Assembly (NCBI RefSeq): GCF_009906835.1
Contig: NZ_CP047652.1
Coordinates: 1,488,001 to 1,552,000 of the forward strand
Direction: 5' to 3'
DNA from: Aristophania vespae
GTDB lineage: Bacteria; Pseudomonadota; Alphaproteobacteria; Acetobacterales; Acetobacteraceae
Length of the DNA: 64,000 nt
Of the stretch, positions 9,998 through 20,518 are shown piece after piece. The translations under genes and the position numbers were made by a program. The notes under the pieces were generated by a model, which saw only the letters and a list, made by a program, of their open reading frames with translations, was not told the origin of the DNA and did no database searches. Positions within the stretch are counted from its first letter, which is position 1. The number at the start of each line of letters is the position of its first letter.

Positions 9998-12900
9998 ATG
10001 ACGTTCGTCCAAAATTTAGGCAACGTCCTCACTAATTATATTATGGGACAGACAAAAATGAGTGTTTTGAGGTTTCGCAATAAAAAGGATTTTCTTAAAT
10101 ATATTAGGACATCTGTCAGCAGCATAGCGCTGATTATGGGAACTTCCTTAACAGCCTATGCTCAGGACATAAAATTCAATACTGCTGCTAATGGCACTAC
10201 AATCCTCGACTTAAATGTTCAGCCTGGCGAGACACTTACAGTTGATAAGACACACCCAGAATTTGCTCAGGATAATCTTGATAAAGTGACTGAGTTGACA
10301 ATCAATGGAGGAGGTAATGTTGACATACCTGCTCCTGAGGTTGGATCCACGTCTCTTTCCTTTAATAATTTGAAATCTCTCAATATCCAAAGTGGGACTT
10401 TCTCTCCCAACGCAAGTAAATTTATCTTCCCCTCTGAAAGAGAAGGTTTGAATCTAACATTAGGCAAAAGCGGTGTCCTAGATCTAAGGAATAACAAAGA
10501 TGATGGGAATAATTTTTATTATAACATCCAGAATCTCAATGGAAATGGCTCCATTATTTTTACAGCTACTCGTAGCTACACTCCTACCATTCATGGTGAC
10601 CAGAGCATTTTCTCAGGTACTATAAATGGCTCTTTCAGCGATGATCCGAGTACACTTTTTTCTTACAACGCTCCCTATGACGAAGAAGATTTCGGCCGAT
10701 TCGAAAAATTGTCTTGGGTCGCTTTTAATGGAAAATATGTTGATCTGAATAACGCGACCATAGAAAAAACAGCCGTACTCTCTTTTACGGGGCTAGGTGA
10801 TTGGTCTGAAACCACTCAAATCAATAATAGCTACATCCGTAATGGCTCCAGCATAAATGTTGCTGAACTCCTTATTGGCCACGGGGAGGATAACTCCTAT
10901 GACTTTGGAACAAAGCCCGCATTTCCCTCAGACCATAATAAGGCGACTGTCATTATTCGTGACAATAATACGCTGGTTAATACAGCCCAGCTTGTCGTTG
11001 GTCAGCAAGGCGGTGGAAAAGAATGGGAGCAGGCAAAAGATGGAAAAATTCTTATCCCTGCTCAAGGTGATTACGCCACAGATGCAGGCCATTCCAGTGG
11101 GATATTATATGTCACAAAAGGCGCTCAGATTAACATTTCTGGTGGCGGCCTGCATGGAGGTATCTATCTAGGTAATAATGCCGGTTTTGGTTATGACGAT
11201 CGGACCAATGATGCTTCCAGAAATGATTCCTATCTTTACGTCGACGGTAATAGTGACGGCACAATGCACATTACTGGAGATGACGTCACTTATGATACCA
11301 CTCATAATATCGTCCAGAACACTTCCCATGATGGCGGTATCGTTAATGTCGATCAGGGCACCTTATGGATCGGACCGGTTAATCTCTTGGACCCCGAAAC
11401 AGGTTCGGGCTCTGGCCTGATCACGGTCGATCATGGGGGTCAGCTTAATCTGAAAAATTCCTTCATCGTTCTTGGCGGGCAAAATGGCACAGGAAATATT
11501 CAAATCAATGATGCCGGTATTCTAAACATCACAGGCACACAGCCCGGTCAGATTACTACAGATAATACAGGTCGCCTCTTTAGCACCACGCGTCAGGGTG
11601 CTCTCTCCATTAATCAGGGAGGTGTGCTCAATATCGGTGACAGTTACAATGCCGGCATCCTGCGTGTTTATGGCGATCTAAACCTTGCACAGGGCAGCCA
11701 GACCAATTTCTACGAGGGAACGACTTCTACTGAAAAAAGCAATAAGGGAGATGCCTATAACTCCTATGCGGATATACGGGGCAATCTGACACTCGGCGGT
11801 AACCTTTCCATCAATGGTATTGTAGGGCAGAATAAAGGGCAGAATGGTGCCGTTGATGTTGGGCTCTATCATCTCTTTGATTATACAGGCACTCTCTCAG
11901 GACAGACCAACACTATATTCGCAGCCACAATTGCAGGACAGACTGGCTCTTACGTCTATGACAGCGCTGCCAAATCTGTTGATGTCATGGTCACCAATAA
12001 TAGTGATATAAACACGCCAACTACCCCGACTACACCAAGTGGAGACACAACGCCTCCAGCACATAATACTGACACACCAAAACCGCCCCCAGCCCCCCTA
12101 CTCATGTTGTTTCTGGCGGCGATTACCGGATCACGGCGTCTGGCGGTCAATCTGATATTACCTCTTCACTCGATTTCACATCTGGAAAATATCACACCAT
12201 CTCGGGTGGTACGATCACAGCACCAGTCAGTGCCAGTAATACTGGACAAAATATGCTCAGCCTTAACAGCAATCAGGAGCAAAACGGGGTCATCAATTCC
12301 GCTATCGTGGATAACGGCAAGAATGCCGTGGGTCTGATGAAAAAAGGTACAGGCACAGTCACAATCAATGGCAAAAACAGCTATACAGGCGTGACGGCCA
12401 TTCAGTTTGGTGGGCTCACTATTTCTAAAACAGGTGATATTTCCAAAAGTAGCAAAACAGAAATTACCTCCCTGGGAAGTCTCTATGTAGAAGGAAAAGC
12501 AGGAGACATCATTAATAATGGTAATGTGAGTGTCACAGGCCAAACAGGCTATATCTCCAATAGTGGTGGCAAAACACAGATTTCTAGCAATGGTCAGGTT
12601 TCCTCAATGGTCAATAATGGCCATGCCGTTCTGACTGATAACGCCAAAGTCACAGGCACTTTGGTTCAGCAATCTGGACAGCTTGATCTTAATGACAATG
12701 CCAGCATTGATACTCTGCAAGCCACAGGCGACCAGCATCTGGACCATATTGCCGGGCTAGACCGTAATGACGGGCTATTCAGTCAGACCCGTAAGGATTT
12801 TGTTGCTGATCAGCTCAAAAATGCAACCGATCCAGCTGCCAAGGGCCTTTTACAGGCTATAAGCAACACACTTAGTGGCAACACAGATAATGTTCTCGAT

Positions 12901-14934
12901 GAGCTTAAAAAGACCAATAATCTCTTTACGATCGGGTCAAATGCCAATGTCACCATTAATAACCTGCAAGGTTATGGCACAGCCTACCTAAATGACGGTT
13001 CTACGATGACTCTGGCCGGTAATAACACTAACTATGGTGATGCCATGTTCGGCTCCGGGCGTGTCAAATTTACAGGACAGAACGCTACTCTAGTCGGAAC
13101 AAACTTTTATTCCGGTGGAACAGAAATTATATCAGGTGCCAATGTAACCTCTGGGGCCCATTCTCTTGGCAGTGGCACTGTCGCTATTGACGATAATGGC
13201 TCTCTCAGCATTCACGAAGACAATATAAGCAGCTTTGACAATAGCTTTACCGGTACAGGCACTTTTAACAAAACCGGTCAAGGTATTCTGACCCTTAATG
13301 CCAGTGTTGATGATTCCGGCTTTAAGGGACAAACCAATGTTCAGTCTGGATTATTGACAGTCAATAATAAGCTGGGTGGCAACACCAATGTTATGACAAA
13401 TGCCGCTATTTCTGGCACAGGAACAGTAAATAACCTCACCCTGAACAAAGGTTCCACGCTAGGTGTCACGCTTGATGGAGGAAATGGCAAAAATGCCCCC
13501 ACTATTCAGGCTCTGCATGTAACAGGAAAAGCAGCCGTCAATGATGCCACTCTGGGCGTTTCAGTCCAGCATTTGACAGGACTTGCACTCAACAAAAACT
13601 ACACAACACAGGCCCTGGACTTTAAAACAACAGGTAGCGGATTTAACAAGACCAGCTTTGATACAATCTTTGTCAAAGGTAAGGCTGTGCAAGATCAGAA
13701 TGGTCTATGGAATTTGGATTACCGACGTTACGCTGCTTATAATAGCTGGGCAAAAACGGCCAATGAATATGCTGTCGCTAATGCTCTGACACATGCCGAC
13801 AATAAGGGACTATCATCACCCTTCATGACTGCACTAAATAATATGGCCGCAGGAAATGATGCCGGCGCACAGGCACGCGGTGCCTATAACGCTCTTTCTG
13901 GTGAACTGAATGCCGATGCCAAAACCGCTATGGTTAATGACAGCTTCTTTATTCAAGAAGCCGTTATCAACCGTCTAGACTGCGCCGGCGACCAGCTACG
14001 GGCTCGCACCCTTGATGGCAAACAACAAAGCCATGGCTATTGCAACATTGACCCCAATAATCCTGTTACGGTTTGGGGCACAATTTATGGACAGAAAGGC
14101 CACAATTCCGGCAGTAATGGCTCTGCCTCTCTGGGGCAATCTTCCATTGGCTGGATCATGGGTGCTGATACGCAACTTGAGGGAAACTGGCGCTTAGGTG
14201 GTATGCTTTCTTATGGTCGTGACTGGTTTGATGCTAAGGCAGGTCGAAGCTCCTCAGCCCATTCCAACACAGCCACAGTTGGGGCCTATCTTGGCAATGC
14301 ATGGCGTGTTGGCGGATTGATACCTGATGCAGCCCTCACCTTTAAAGGTGGCGTAAGCTATTCCTGGAACATGATTGATACACATCGCCAGGTGAATTTC
14401 AGTGATTATTCTGGAAATCTGTCATCAAGAAATCGTTCAGGCACGGGGCAAATCTTTGCAGAAACAGGGTATCGCATGGCCTTTAATGAAGGCGCAACCA
14501 TCCCTCTGGAAGTTGAACCTTTTGCACGCATGACTTACGTCAATTACGGTCAGGACAGCTACCGTGAACATGGTGAAGATGCCGCATTAAGAATAAAAGG
14601 ACAGAATAGCTCCATAGGCTTTTCAACCATGGGCATTAAGCTAGCTTCCAGCTTCTCACTGGGTAAGGTTATGGTCTCGCCTCATCTAGAAACCGCCTAT
14701 CGCCGTGCTTTCGGACGGACAAACGCCCATATTCGTGAAGGCTTTATCAATGCCAATAATGGCTATGACGTGACAGTCTGGGGTACGGGGCTTTCGGTTG
14801 ATACTGCGCAAATCAATACAGGCTTTGGCATGCGCTTGACCGACAAATTTGATGTTAATGTCGATTATATCGGTCAATATGGTAGCAGCCAGAGCAGCAC
14901 AGGCGGCTCAGGAAGCATCCATTACAGATTCTAA
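9998..14934 (+). CDS. Large autotransporter adhesin-like protein, frameshifted at a poly-C tract
   Basis: Type V secretion protein. An extended signal region (MSVLRFRNKKDFLKYIRTSV to TAYAQ), a long Gly/Asn/Thr-rich beta-helix passenger with repeated NNG/GGTL-like strands, a proline-threonine hinge, then a C-terminal autotransporter barrel of about 280 residues ending in the aromatic terminus IHYRF. As written, frame one stops at 12337 and frame two opens from about 12100. One extra C in the C6 run at 12093-12098 yields a single product of about 1645 residues with continuous passenger sequence (PTHVVSGGDYRITASGG). Start choices are 9998, 10043 or 10058; 10058 gives the most usual signal peptide. 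Probable role: surface adhesion or host interaction; the ligand is unknown. A strong hairpin follows. Confidence 0.85.
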
Positions 14935-14971
14935 CCTCATTCACATAATCACGTAAAAAATGTTCAAAATA

Positions 14972-14996
14972 GACAGGGGGTTTCCAGCCCCCTGTC
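14972..14996 (+). terminator. Strong hairpin after the autotransporter
   Basis: GACAGGGGG at 14972-14980 pairs with CCCCCTGTC at 14988-14996 around a seven-base loop, 38 bases after the autotransporter stop. GC-rich nine-base stem, no long T run afterwards. Confidence 0.65.
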
Positions 14997-15510
14997 GGAA
15001 GCCAGCCTCAACTAAAAGAAAATACAAACCTGCTTTTGTAAAAATAATTAAACAAGGAACCTTAGCAGTGCGTCCAGCCTTTTATTCAGTGAGTATTATG
15101 CATTTTACAAAGCTGTGTCAGGCATATTCTTTGAGCAATCAAATTGTGACTTAATGCCCTAATTACCAAATAAATTTGACTTCCATACCCTTTCCAAATG
15201 ACATCTATAAGTTATTTCTGATCTGGCAACTCAATCGAAATAAAAACTGTAAGATGCAAGAAAACAGTAATGCAGACTATAAAATCTTTATTATCTGCTC
15301 ACATGTTTCTTTTTCTTAGTACGGCTACAAATTACATATAGCGATATAAATGTACTATTGCGCTGTTGCTCAATACTTTTTTTGGCAGTTAATAAAGATG
15401 TGCCTAGCTGTAAATAATTGCCCATAATATAATGGTTGATGGCCAAATATTATGATCCTCTTACTTCGGCAATAAAGTTTCAAATCCCTATAGTGAGACC
15501 AGGCCTTTTA
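14997..15510. other. Non-coding AT-rich stretch
   Basis: About 500 bases between the autotransporter hairpin and the first decayed CRISPR-like repeat. Short open frames exist but none has family resemblance, a ribosome site or coding-like composition. I see nothing functional in it. Confidence 0.5.
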
Positions 15511-15599
15511 GTGTTTCCCGCACGTACGAGCCTAGAGCGTAATCCTTCTTAACCTCTAATTGCTCTACATGATATTTTCGCGCATATGAGGATGAACCT
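15511..15599 (+). repeat. Two heavily decayed CRISPR-like repeats
   Basis: At 15511-15539 the first 20 bases resemble the type I-E repeat (GTGTTTCCCGCACGTACG), then identity is lost. At 15571-15599 the 3' part CGCGCAT..GAGGATGAACC is preserved while the 5' part has drifted to AT. The two starts are 60 bases apart, the period of a 29-base repeat plus a spacer of about 31. They probably continue the array that begins at 15807; anything between is too eroded to call. Confidence 0.5.
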
Positions 15600-15806
15600 C
15601 AAAGATATATCTAAAACTGGATATATCCCCCGTACTCTCATTGGCCTCGTTACACCCTGTACGCTCCACTTTGATGAATTACTCACAAACAAATCAACAA
15701 AATCTTGCTACCAAGCAGCGCCAGAAATTGCCTAAAATTTAGTCAAAAAACTTGGTAGATTTCTCGACAAGAAAATCACTTTATATAACAATAATTTCCA
15801 AAAAGA

Positions 15807-16058
15807 GTGTTCCCCGTGTGAGCGAGGATGAGCATTTGTGGTTAGACGATGCAACTCTCGCCGTCCGTATTCCCCACGCGTGCGGAATAAACCACAATCA
15901 AAGCAGCTGCGTTGATGTTGGTCGCTATGTTCTCCCGCACTTGCGGGGATGAGCCTTCATGGACATGCTCTTAAAACATTGGCACGTCGTGCTTTCCCGC
16001 GCGTGCGGATGAACCGATTAGAAAGAAGCATGTTTCCGGCGCGTGCGGGGATGAACCG
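15807..16058 (+). CRISPR. Degenerate type I-E-like CRISPR array, no cas genes
   Basis: Five imperfect copies of a 28-30 base repeat with the I-E pattern GTGTTCCCCGC...GCGGGGATGAACCG: 15807-15835, 15867-15895, 15927-15956, 15989-16016 and 16030-16058. Starts are 60, 60, 62 and 41 bases apart, so spacers are 31-32 bases except the last, which is only 13. No two copies are identical, and several have small indels, whereas active arrays keep repeats uniform. No cas gene is in the window. I interpret this as an abandoned array that has mutated freely. The last copy keeps the best 3' half. Confidence 0.72.
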
Positions 16059-16064
16059 CCATAT

Positions 16065-16096
16065 ATCCTGTTGGCCATTTCTATAGCCAACAGGAT
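16065..16096. terminator. Perfect 11-base inverted repeat between CRISPR relic and catalase
   Basis: ATCCTGTTGGC at 16065-16075 pairs with GCCAACAGGAT at 16086-16096 around a 10-base loop. It lies 22 bases beyond the stop of the minus-strand catalase-like gene, so it is most likely its transcription end, though a T run is lacking. Confidence 0.55.
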
Positions 16097-16118
16097 AGTA
16101 GAAGCTTGGTTTTTATAA

Positions 16119-17195
16119 TTATTTAGACGCCTTAAAATGGAGAGGACATCCATTAAGACGTGTCCGAAGCTGGGACGAGTAAGGATAGGTAGCACGCCGT
16201 GCACGCATAATGTCTCCCAAAGGACGGTGAGCCGCCAGGCCGTGCCAAGGAGAGAAGGACAAGCTATCTTCCAGACGTTTTGCTCGTTCCTCTGACCAGG
16301 CCTCCTGAGGTGGGATTCTAATAGTTGCAAGTGGCAGGAAAGGATTATTTTCTTCTGACCAAATTTTCCCCGCATTTTCTATTGGGTTTTCTGTCAAATC
16401 ACGACAGAGCTGTGCTCTTAAAGTCCATTCCCCGCCTTCCTTGCTGAAAAAATTGTTCAACGCTTCACGAATGGCGGTCGGGTTTTTGTCAACATCTATC
16501 ATCCTGCCTTCTTGTCTTTTAAAGCTCTCAGATGTTGGCACAATATCGAACTTAGCAACATATTTACCAAACCGTACGGGAACCTGGCTAAAGAAGCGCT
16601 CCCCCACCGGAATAGTTGGCGGATAACCACCCAGCAGTGCGACCATATCATTGGGCCGGCCCCACCGAATTAATTGCTTTTGCACAGAACGCATAAGGCG
16701 TGAAAGCAGCTTTTTAAAACCATTCAAACGGTCTGTTGTTGGAGCAAGCAAACGCAGAGTATTTAAAAAATGACGTGAATCAGGGGCTGCAAAAATAGGC
16801 CCATTAACAAACAGAAAGTCCTGCACAGGAACACCCTCATTATCAGGAAGGAGTTCGCCTTCAACATCATTTATTTTCAGGGCAAAACCACGTGGCAGGG
16901 ACACAGCATCGTCCAGTACGTCGCCTGGTATAGTTGAAATACGCACGACAACCGAATGTTCGCCCGGTTTTGCAAATAATCCCTGTGCTAAAATATCGGG
17001 CAGGCCCTCATGTATGTGTATAGTACCTTCTAATAAAGCGTGGCTTTTGGCATGAACTCCTCTGCCAGCCCGCCCTTCATCACGATGAGTTGTGGTAATA
17101 ATCTTATGAAATTCTTTTGCAAAACCTTGATGAATTTTCTGCTCATTTGGGGCCACGTGTTCAAGATCGTCACTGTATAAAACCGGGTCTTTCAT
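16119..17195 (-). CDS. Catalase-family heme protein
   Basis: Short catalase-like protein of 358 residues (true monofunctional catalases are about 480 or more). The distal-side region VHAKSHALLEGTIHI includes the expected histidine, and PLGDIMRARRATYPYSSQLR near the C-terminus contains the heme-ligating tyrosine motif. No signal peptide. Members of this family can be catalases, peroxidases or heme-dependent lipid enzymes, so peroxide detoxification is only an inference. The start has a good ribosome site (AGGAGG a few bases upstream on the minus strand). It stands alone between a CRISPR relic and decayed DNA, typical of an accessory gene. Confidence 0.83.
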   Translation of the reverse strand: MKDPVLYSDDLEHVAPNEQKIHQGFAKEFHKIITTTHRDEGRAGRGVHAKSHALLEGTIHIHEGLPDILAQGLFAKPGEHSVVVRISTIPGDVLDDAVSLPRGFALKINDVEGELLPDNEGVPVQDFLFVNGPIFAAPDSRHFLNTLRLLAPTTDRLNGFKKLLSRLMRSVQKQLIRWGRPNDMVALLGGYPPTIPVGERFFSQVPVRFGKYVAKFDIVPTSESFKRQEGRMIDVDKNPTAIREALNNFFSKEGGEWTLRAQLCRDLTENPIENAGKIWSEENNPFLPLATIRIPPQEAWSEERAKRLEDSLSFSPWHGLAAHRPLGDIMRARRATYPYSSQLRTRLNGCPLHFKASK

Positions 17196-17289
17196 GGTGT
17201 AACCTCCTAAAGATAAAATTAAATGAAACGATATCGCAACATATTACGCAGGTAATATGCAGAGCTTTGTCCTCTTTCACGTAAAATGG

Positions 17290-17660
17290 CTTATTTTGTC
17301 TCTCTTAGTTCAGAGTCATGGAGACGTCGCACGGCAATAGACCTTAACCTCTCTTTTAAAAACTGACTTTGCTGAGTTGGGCTGACAATAAACCGTCTTT
17401 TATTATCTAGACTTTACTTCGGCCTTTTATGGCCTGGTCCACTGCTTTTATTCGCTTTAGCGATGTAAACAGAATTTCTGTTTCAAAGGCTAAATGATCT
17501 CCAATAGTCTTCATTGTCACATCACTTTCACCATCGTGATTTCATAGAACCAACGTAACTAACTATTGCGCACAAACCAGGTGCGAGGGTGCCAGAGCAG
17601 AAAACAAAACTGCTAATATAATCGCAGGGTTGCGTAGGACGAAGCACCTATCTCTGCACC
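17290..17660 (-). pseudogene. Eroded gene for a small secreted protein
   Basis: Reading the minus strand from about 17660, one frame gives a signal-peptide-like stretch (RNPAIILAVLFSALAPSHLV then CAQ), a TAG, six residues, a TGA, and then in the same frame MKTIGDHLAFETEILFTSLK followed by RIKAVDQAIKGRSKV and a TAG near 17409. A further open piece (QSQFLKERLRSIAVRRLHDS) lies in another frame down to about 17293. The shared frame across two stops looks like a decayed gene rather than chance. I do not recognise the family. Confidence 0.4.
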
Positions 17661-18975
17661 TTACATACTGGTAAAAATCAAAAACCATTATTTATATTTT
17701 ATGAAATTATATTGTACGAAATATAAAAATAACGTTTAAATAGGAAATATCTTTCTTCCCACTCAAACTCCCCATGACGGCCTAATCCCCTGGGCCCAAT
17801 TTTTGAGGGCTGCACCTTTCATATAAAGCTGGTTAGATCCGTTATTTAGGGTAATAGAACGACAGCAAGTTTAAATATATCTTACTTATGTAAGAGCATA
17901 ATCTAATGAGGGATTTTTCTCTTATATTTGACTTTTATACATCATGACGACGCACATTTGTTGCAACCTTAACTTCGCTCTTTTCGGTACTTCATGATCA
18001 CAAAAATGTCATTTAGCCCTGCATGAATGGTCATTTTCTTATATTACACGTTAGGAGCTTATATACGGAAATCATTTCTCGTAACCAGGTGACCATTAAG
18101 TTCCACCCACTCAGACTTAAACCATGTATTATTAATTGTTACTGGCTTTACCACTCACTAATTTACAGTCATTCATCATTCTGACTGCCAAGAATTTACT
18201 TATAATTTGTCGATAATGTGAGTCAAACTTACAATTAACAGCCTCAATGTTCTGGGAGCGGTAACTGCTCAGCGCCTTGATCTATGAAAATACCCTCTCC
18301 AGACAGCACCTTTGTACTTCACATGACAAAAACTCGACATCTAATGGGACCTTGGCAGATTGCATATTTTTGAAAACAGCAGGTTTGAGCTGCTTTTAAC
18401 TAGCGTAAAATGAATTTTGTATGGGACATCAGCTATGGTTTTTAAACAGTGCATCTGTCACGGAGGCAATCAGGCGACATTTAGTAGCTCATACGCAGCA
18501 TGGTTTTAAAAATCAGTTTCATTTATTTTGAAAATCACCCTTATATAGGGGCCTACAACGCACTGCGCCGAACATCTACAAAAACGTTTCATATGATAAA
18601 CTTTTTGATGTACTGAATTTTTGCACTGCCAATACGGCAAGATAACGACCCGAAAAGACGCTATCACGTGAGATTTTCTATTCAGATGGTTTCACCTAAA
18701 AATCACCTTACACATCGCAGAAGCAATATAATAATTTCTCTAAAATTAGTTTAATATTTTAGTTCTCATTTTAGCTACAAATGATGCTGTGCACGATACT
18801 ACCATTAAAGAAAACAAAATATCTAAGTAGCAGTTTTGTAATGTAATAAGTGGGTTATTTCCCTCTACTCTGTTTCTAAAGAACGATAAAATGATTATTT
18901 ACTTCATAAGCCGTCGATGGTTTTCACTCACATTTACCGCTAAAGACGCTCGGTTTCGACTGTCTGTAATATTTT
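17661..18975. other. Gene-poor decayed region
   Basis: About 1.3 kb with no intact gene. A few open pieces of 30 codons or so occur, for instance from the ATG near 18421 and a stretch near 18569-18655, but none carries a recognisable domain. Composition changes repeatedly over short distances, as expected of old, eroding accessory DNA. Confidence 0.45.
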
Positions 18976-19147
18976 CTTCAACCTTCAACCTTCAACCTTC
19001 AACCTTCAACCTTCAACCTTCAACCTTCAACCTTCAACCTTACCTTCAACCTTCAACCTTCAACCTTCAACCTTCAACCTTCAACCTTCAACCTTCAACC
19101 TTCAACCTTCAACCTTCAACCTTCAACCTTCAACCTTCAACCTTCAA
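18976..19147. repeat. Heptanucleotide tandem repeat (CTTCAAC)n
   Basis: Nine perfect CTTCAAC units run from 18976 to 19038, a shortened CTTAC unit follows at 19039-19043, 14 perfect units run from 19044 to 19141, and one variant ends the tract at 19142-19148. Because seven is not a multiple of three, the tract reads as a 7-residue repeat in any frame; the open frame across it (18891-19160) has no other coding support. Likely a slippage-prone minisatellite whose copy number varies between isolates. Confidence 0.95.
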
Positions 19148-19855
19148 AGAAATAACCTAATTATAATTTTTTCCAAAACAAATTTCATATATTGGAGCCC
19201 CGCTTTTTCTTTTTTCTACCCCCGGTATCAATTATGTCAATGCAAGTTTTTCATTACGCGCTCTGTTACGGCTCTCTGACCTTCTCGTATGACGTGGCTA
19301 AAATATAACTCTAATTTTACGCTTAAATCGACAAGGTCATAATTCAAAATTTGTGAAATTCTAACAAGTTCGCATCATGAAAGTATTTGAGGTTCCTGTA
19401 CAAGATACTTTTTTCACAGTTAGACCTAAACCAACCGGTTATTACTATTAGTAGATCTCTCCCATTTTAAAAAATAATTATTGATATTATTACGTAAGTA
19501 ACGATGGTTATATCTACTTCTTATATGTGTCACCCTAAATGGTCAGAACCTTTTCATAACCATTTTTGCCTTTATCAGGAACTCTCACATTTAACTTTAA
19601 GCAAATTCACGAAACATAATCATCGTGCTTTACAAACATTTTCTTATAATTCAAAATAAACTGATTAGAAAAACTAAGGTCGTTAATGAAATTTATGCTG
19701 GGAACCAAGCCACCGCAAAGGAGGCTTTAAAAATACTTAATTTTATAAAATGCCTTGTAATTCTCAAAGAGAATTAGACGCGGCATCGTCCATGTTTGGT
19801 CACAAAAACGCACTCAAATTACAAAATTTCATCACATCACATAAAAGGTTATTTT
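19148..19855. other. Non-coding stretch with one possible coding remnant
   Basis: About 700 bases between the heptamer repeat and the isochorismatase-like gene. On the plus strand about 19625-19771 is open and reads KVVNEIYAGNQATAKEALKI before a TAG; it has no plausible start and might be a leftover of a transposase or another gene. The rest shows nothing recognisable. Confidence 0.35.
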
Positions 19856-20440
19856 ATGCTGTCCCTTAACTTTGATACAAAAAAATCAGCACTTTTACTC
19901 ATGGATTTCCAAGAGTTTATTTTGAAAAATTTCATGCCTCCTGAAATAGCGTCTCAAGTCGTTAAAAATGCTGCTCACCTGCTGGAAGCAGCTCGAAAAG
20001 CTAATATATTTGTTATTCACGTTAATGTTTCTTTCCGGAATAATTACCCCGAAATAAGTTCACGTAATAAAATGTTTTCGTGGATCAAAGAAAAGGGCCT
20101 AGCCATCCCGGGAAGTGATGCCTTGCATATTCACGATGCTTTAAAACCCTTAAAAAATGAACCAGTTATTCACAAGCACCGCATGGGAGCATTTACCGGC
20201 ACTGATCTTGAAATGATTTTGCGGGCACAAAATATTGAAACACTTATTTTATCTGGCGTTACGACGTCAGGGGTGGTGCTCTCAACTTTCAGGCAGGCAT
20301 TTGACCTGGATTTCAATCTCGCCGTTATCAGCGATGGCTGTGCTGATGGAGATGCAGAAACACATGCTTTTCTCACTGAAAAATTTTTCCCCCATCAGGG
20401 AACTGTTTTATCTATTCAGGACATGACAGCACATTTTTAA
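19856..20440 (+). CDS. Isochorismatase-family protein without the catalytic cysteine
   Basis: Cysteine-hydrolase fold of about 194 residues. The aspartate region ALLLMDFQEF (near residue 16) and the lysine region HKHRMGAFTGTDLE (near residue 107) are conserved, but the usual nucleophile cysteine after the cis-peptide loop is valine: SGVTTSGVVLSTFRQA. Known relatives such as PhzD also lack the cysteine and act by acid chemistry, so the protein could still be a hydrolase; the substrate is unknown. The ATG at 19856 has AAAAGG upstream and matches family length; an upstream in-frame GTG/ATG would add 20 unrelated residues. It stands alone in the accessory region. Confidence 0.83.
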   Translation: MLSLNFDTKKSALLLMDFQEFILKNFMPPEIASQVVKNAAHLLEAARKANIFVIHVNVSFRNNYPEISSRNKMFSWIKEKGLAIPGSDALHIHDALKPLKNEPVIHKHRMGAFTGTDLEMILRAQNIETLILSGVTTSGVVLSTFRQAFDLDFNLAVISDGCADGDAETHAFLTEKFFPHQGTVLSIQDMTAHF

Positions 20441-20486
20441 AGTTGAAGAACTCTTAATTTTTTAGAGGCCAGTTAATTATATATCG

Positions 20487-20518
20487 ACAAGCAGGCCGAT
20501 TTTATCAAACCTGCTTGT
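20487..20518 (+). terminator. Hairpin after the isochorismatase-like gene
   Basis: ACAAGCAGG at 20487-20495 pairs with CCTGCTTGT at 20510-20518, followed by TGGTTTATT. A plausible intrinsic terminator 46 bases after the stop. Confidence 0.6.

Noticed and set aside
12166-12543. 125-codon minus-strand frame inside the autotransporter
   Set aside because: Antisense shadow of the passenger domain; the repaired sense frame is continuous across it.
14960-15154. 64-codon frame after the autotransporter
   Set aside because: It begins inside the terminator hairpin, is not protein-like and matches nothing.
15971-16375. 134-codon minus-strand frame overlapping the CRISPR relic and the catalase-like gene
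   Set aside because: It is the shifted frame of the catalase gene's C-terminal part; the catalase frame has clear motifs.
18891-19160. Open frame across the heptamer repeat encoding TFNLQPS repeats
   Set aside because: The repeat is out of phase with codons and gives an open frame by chance; no ribosome site and no family resemblance.
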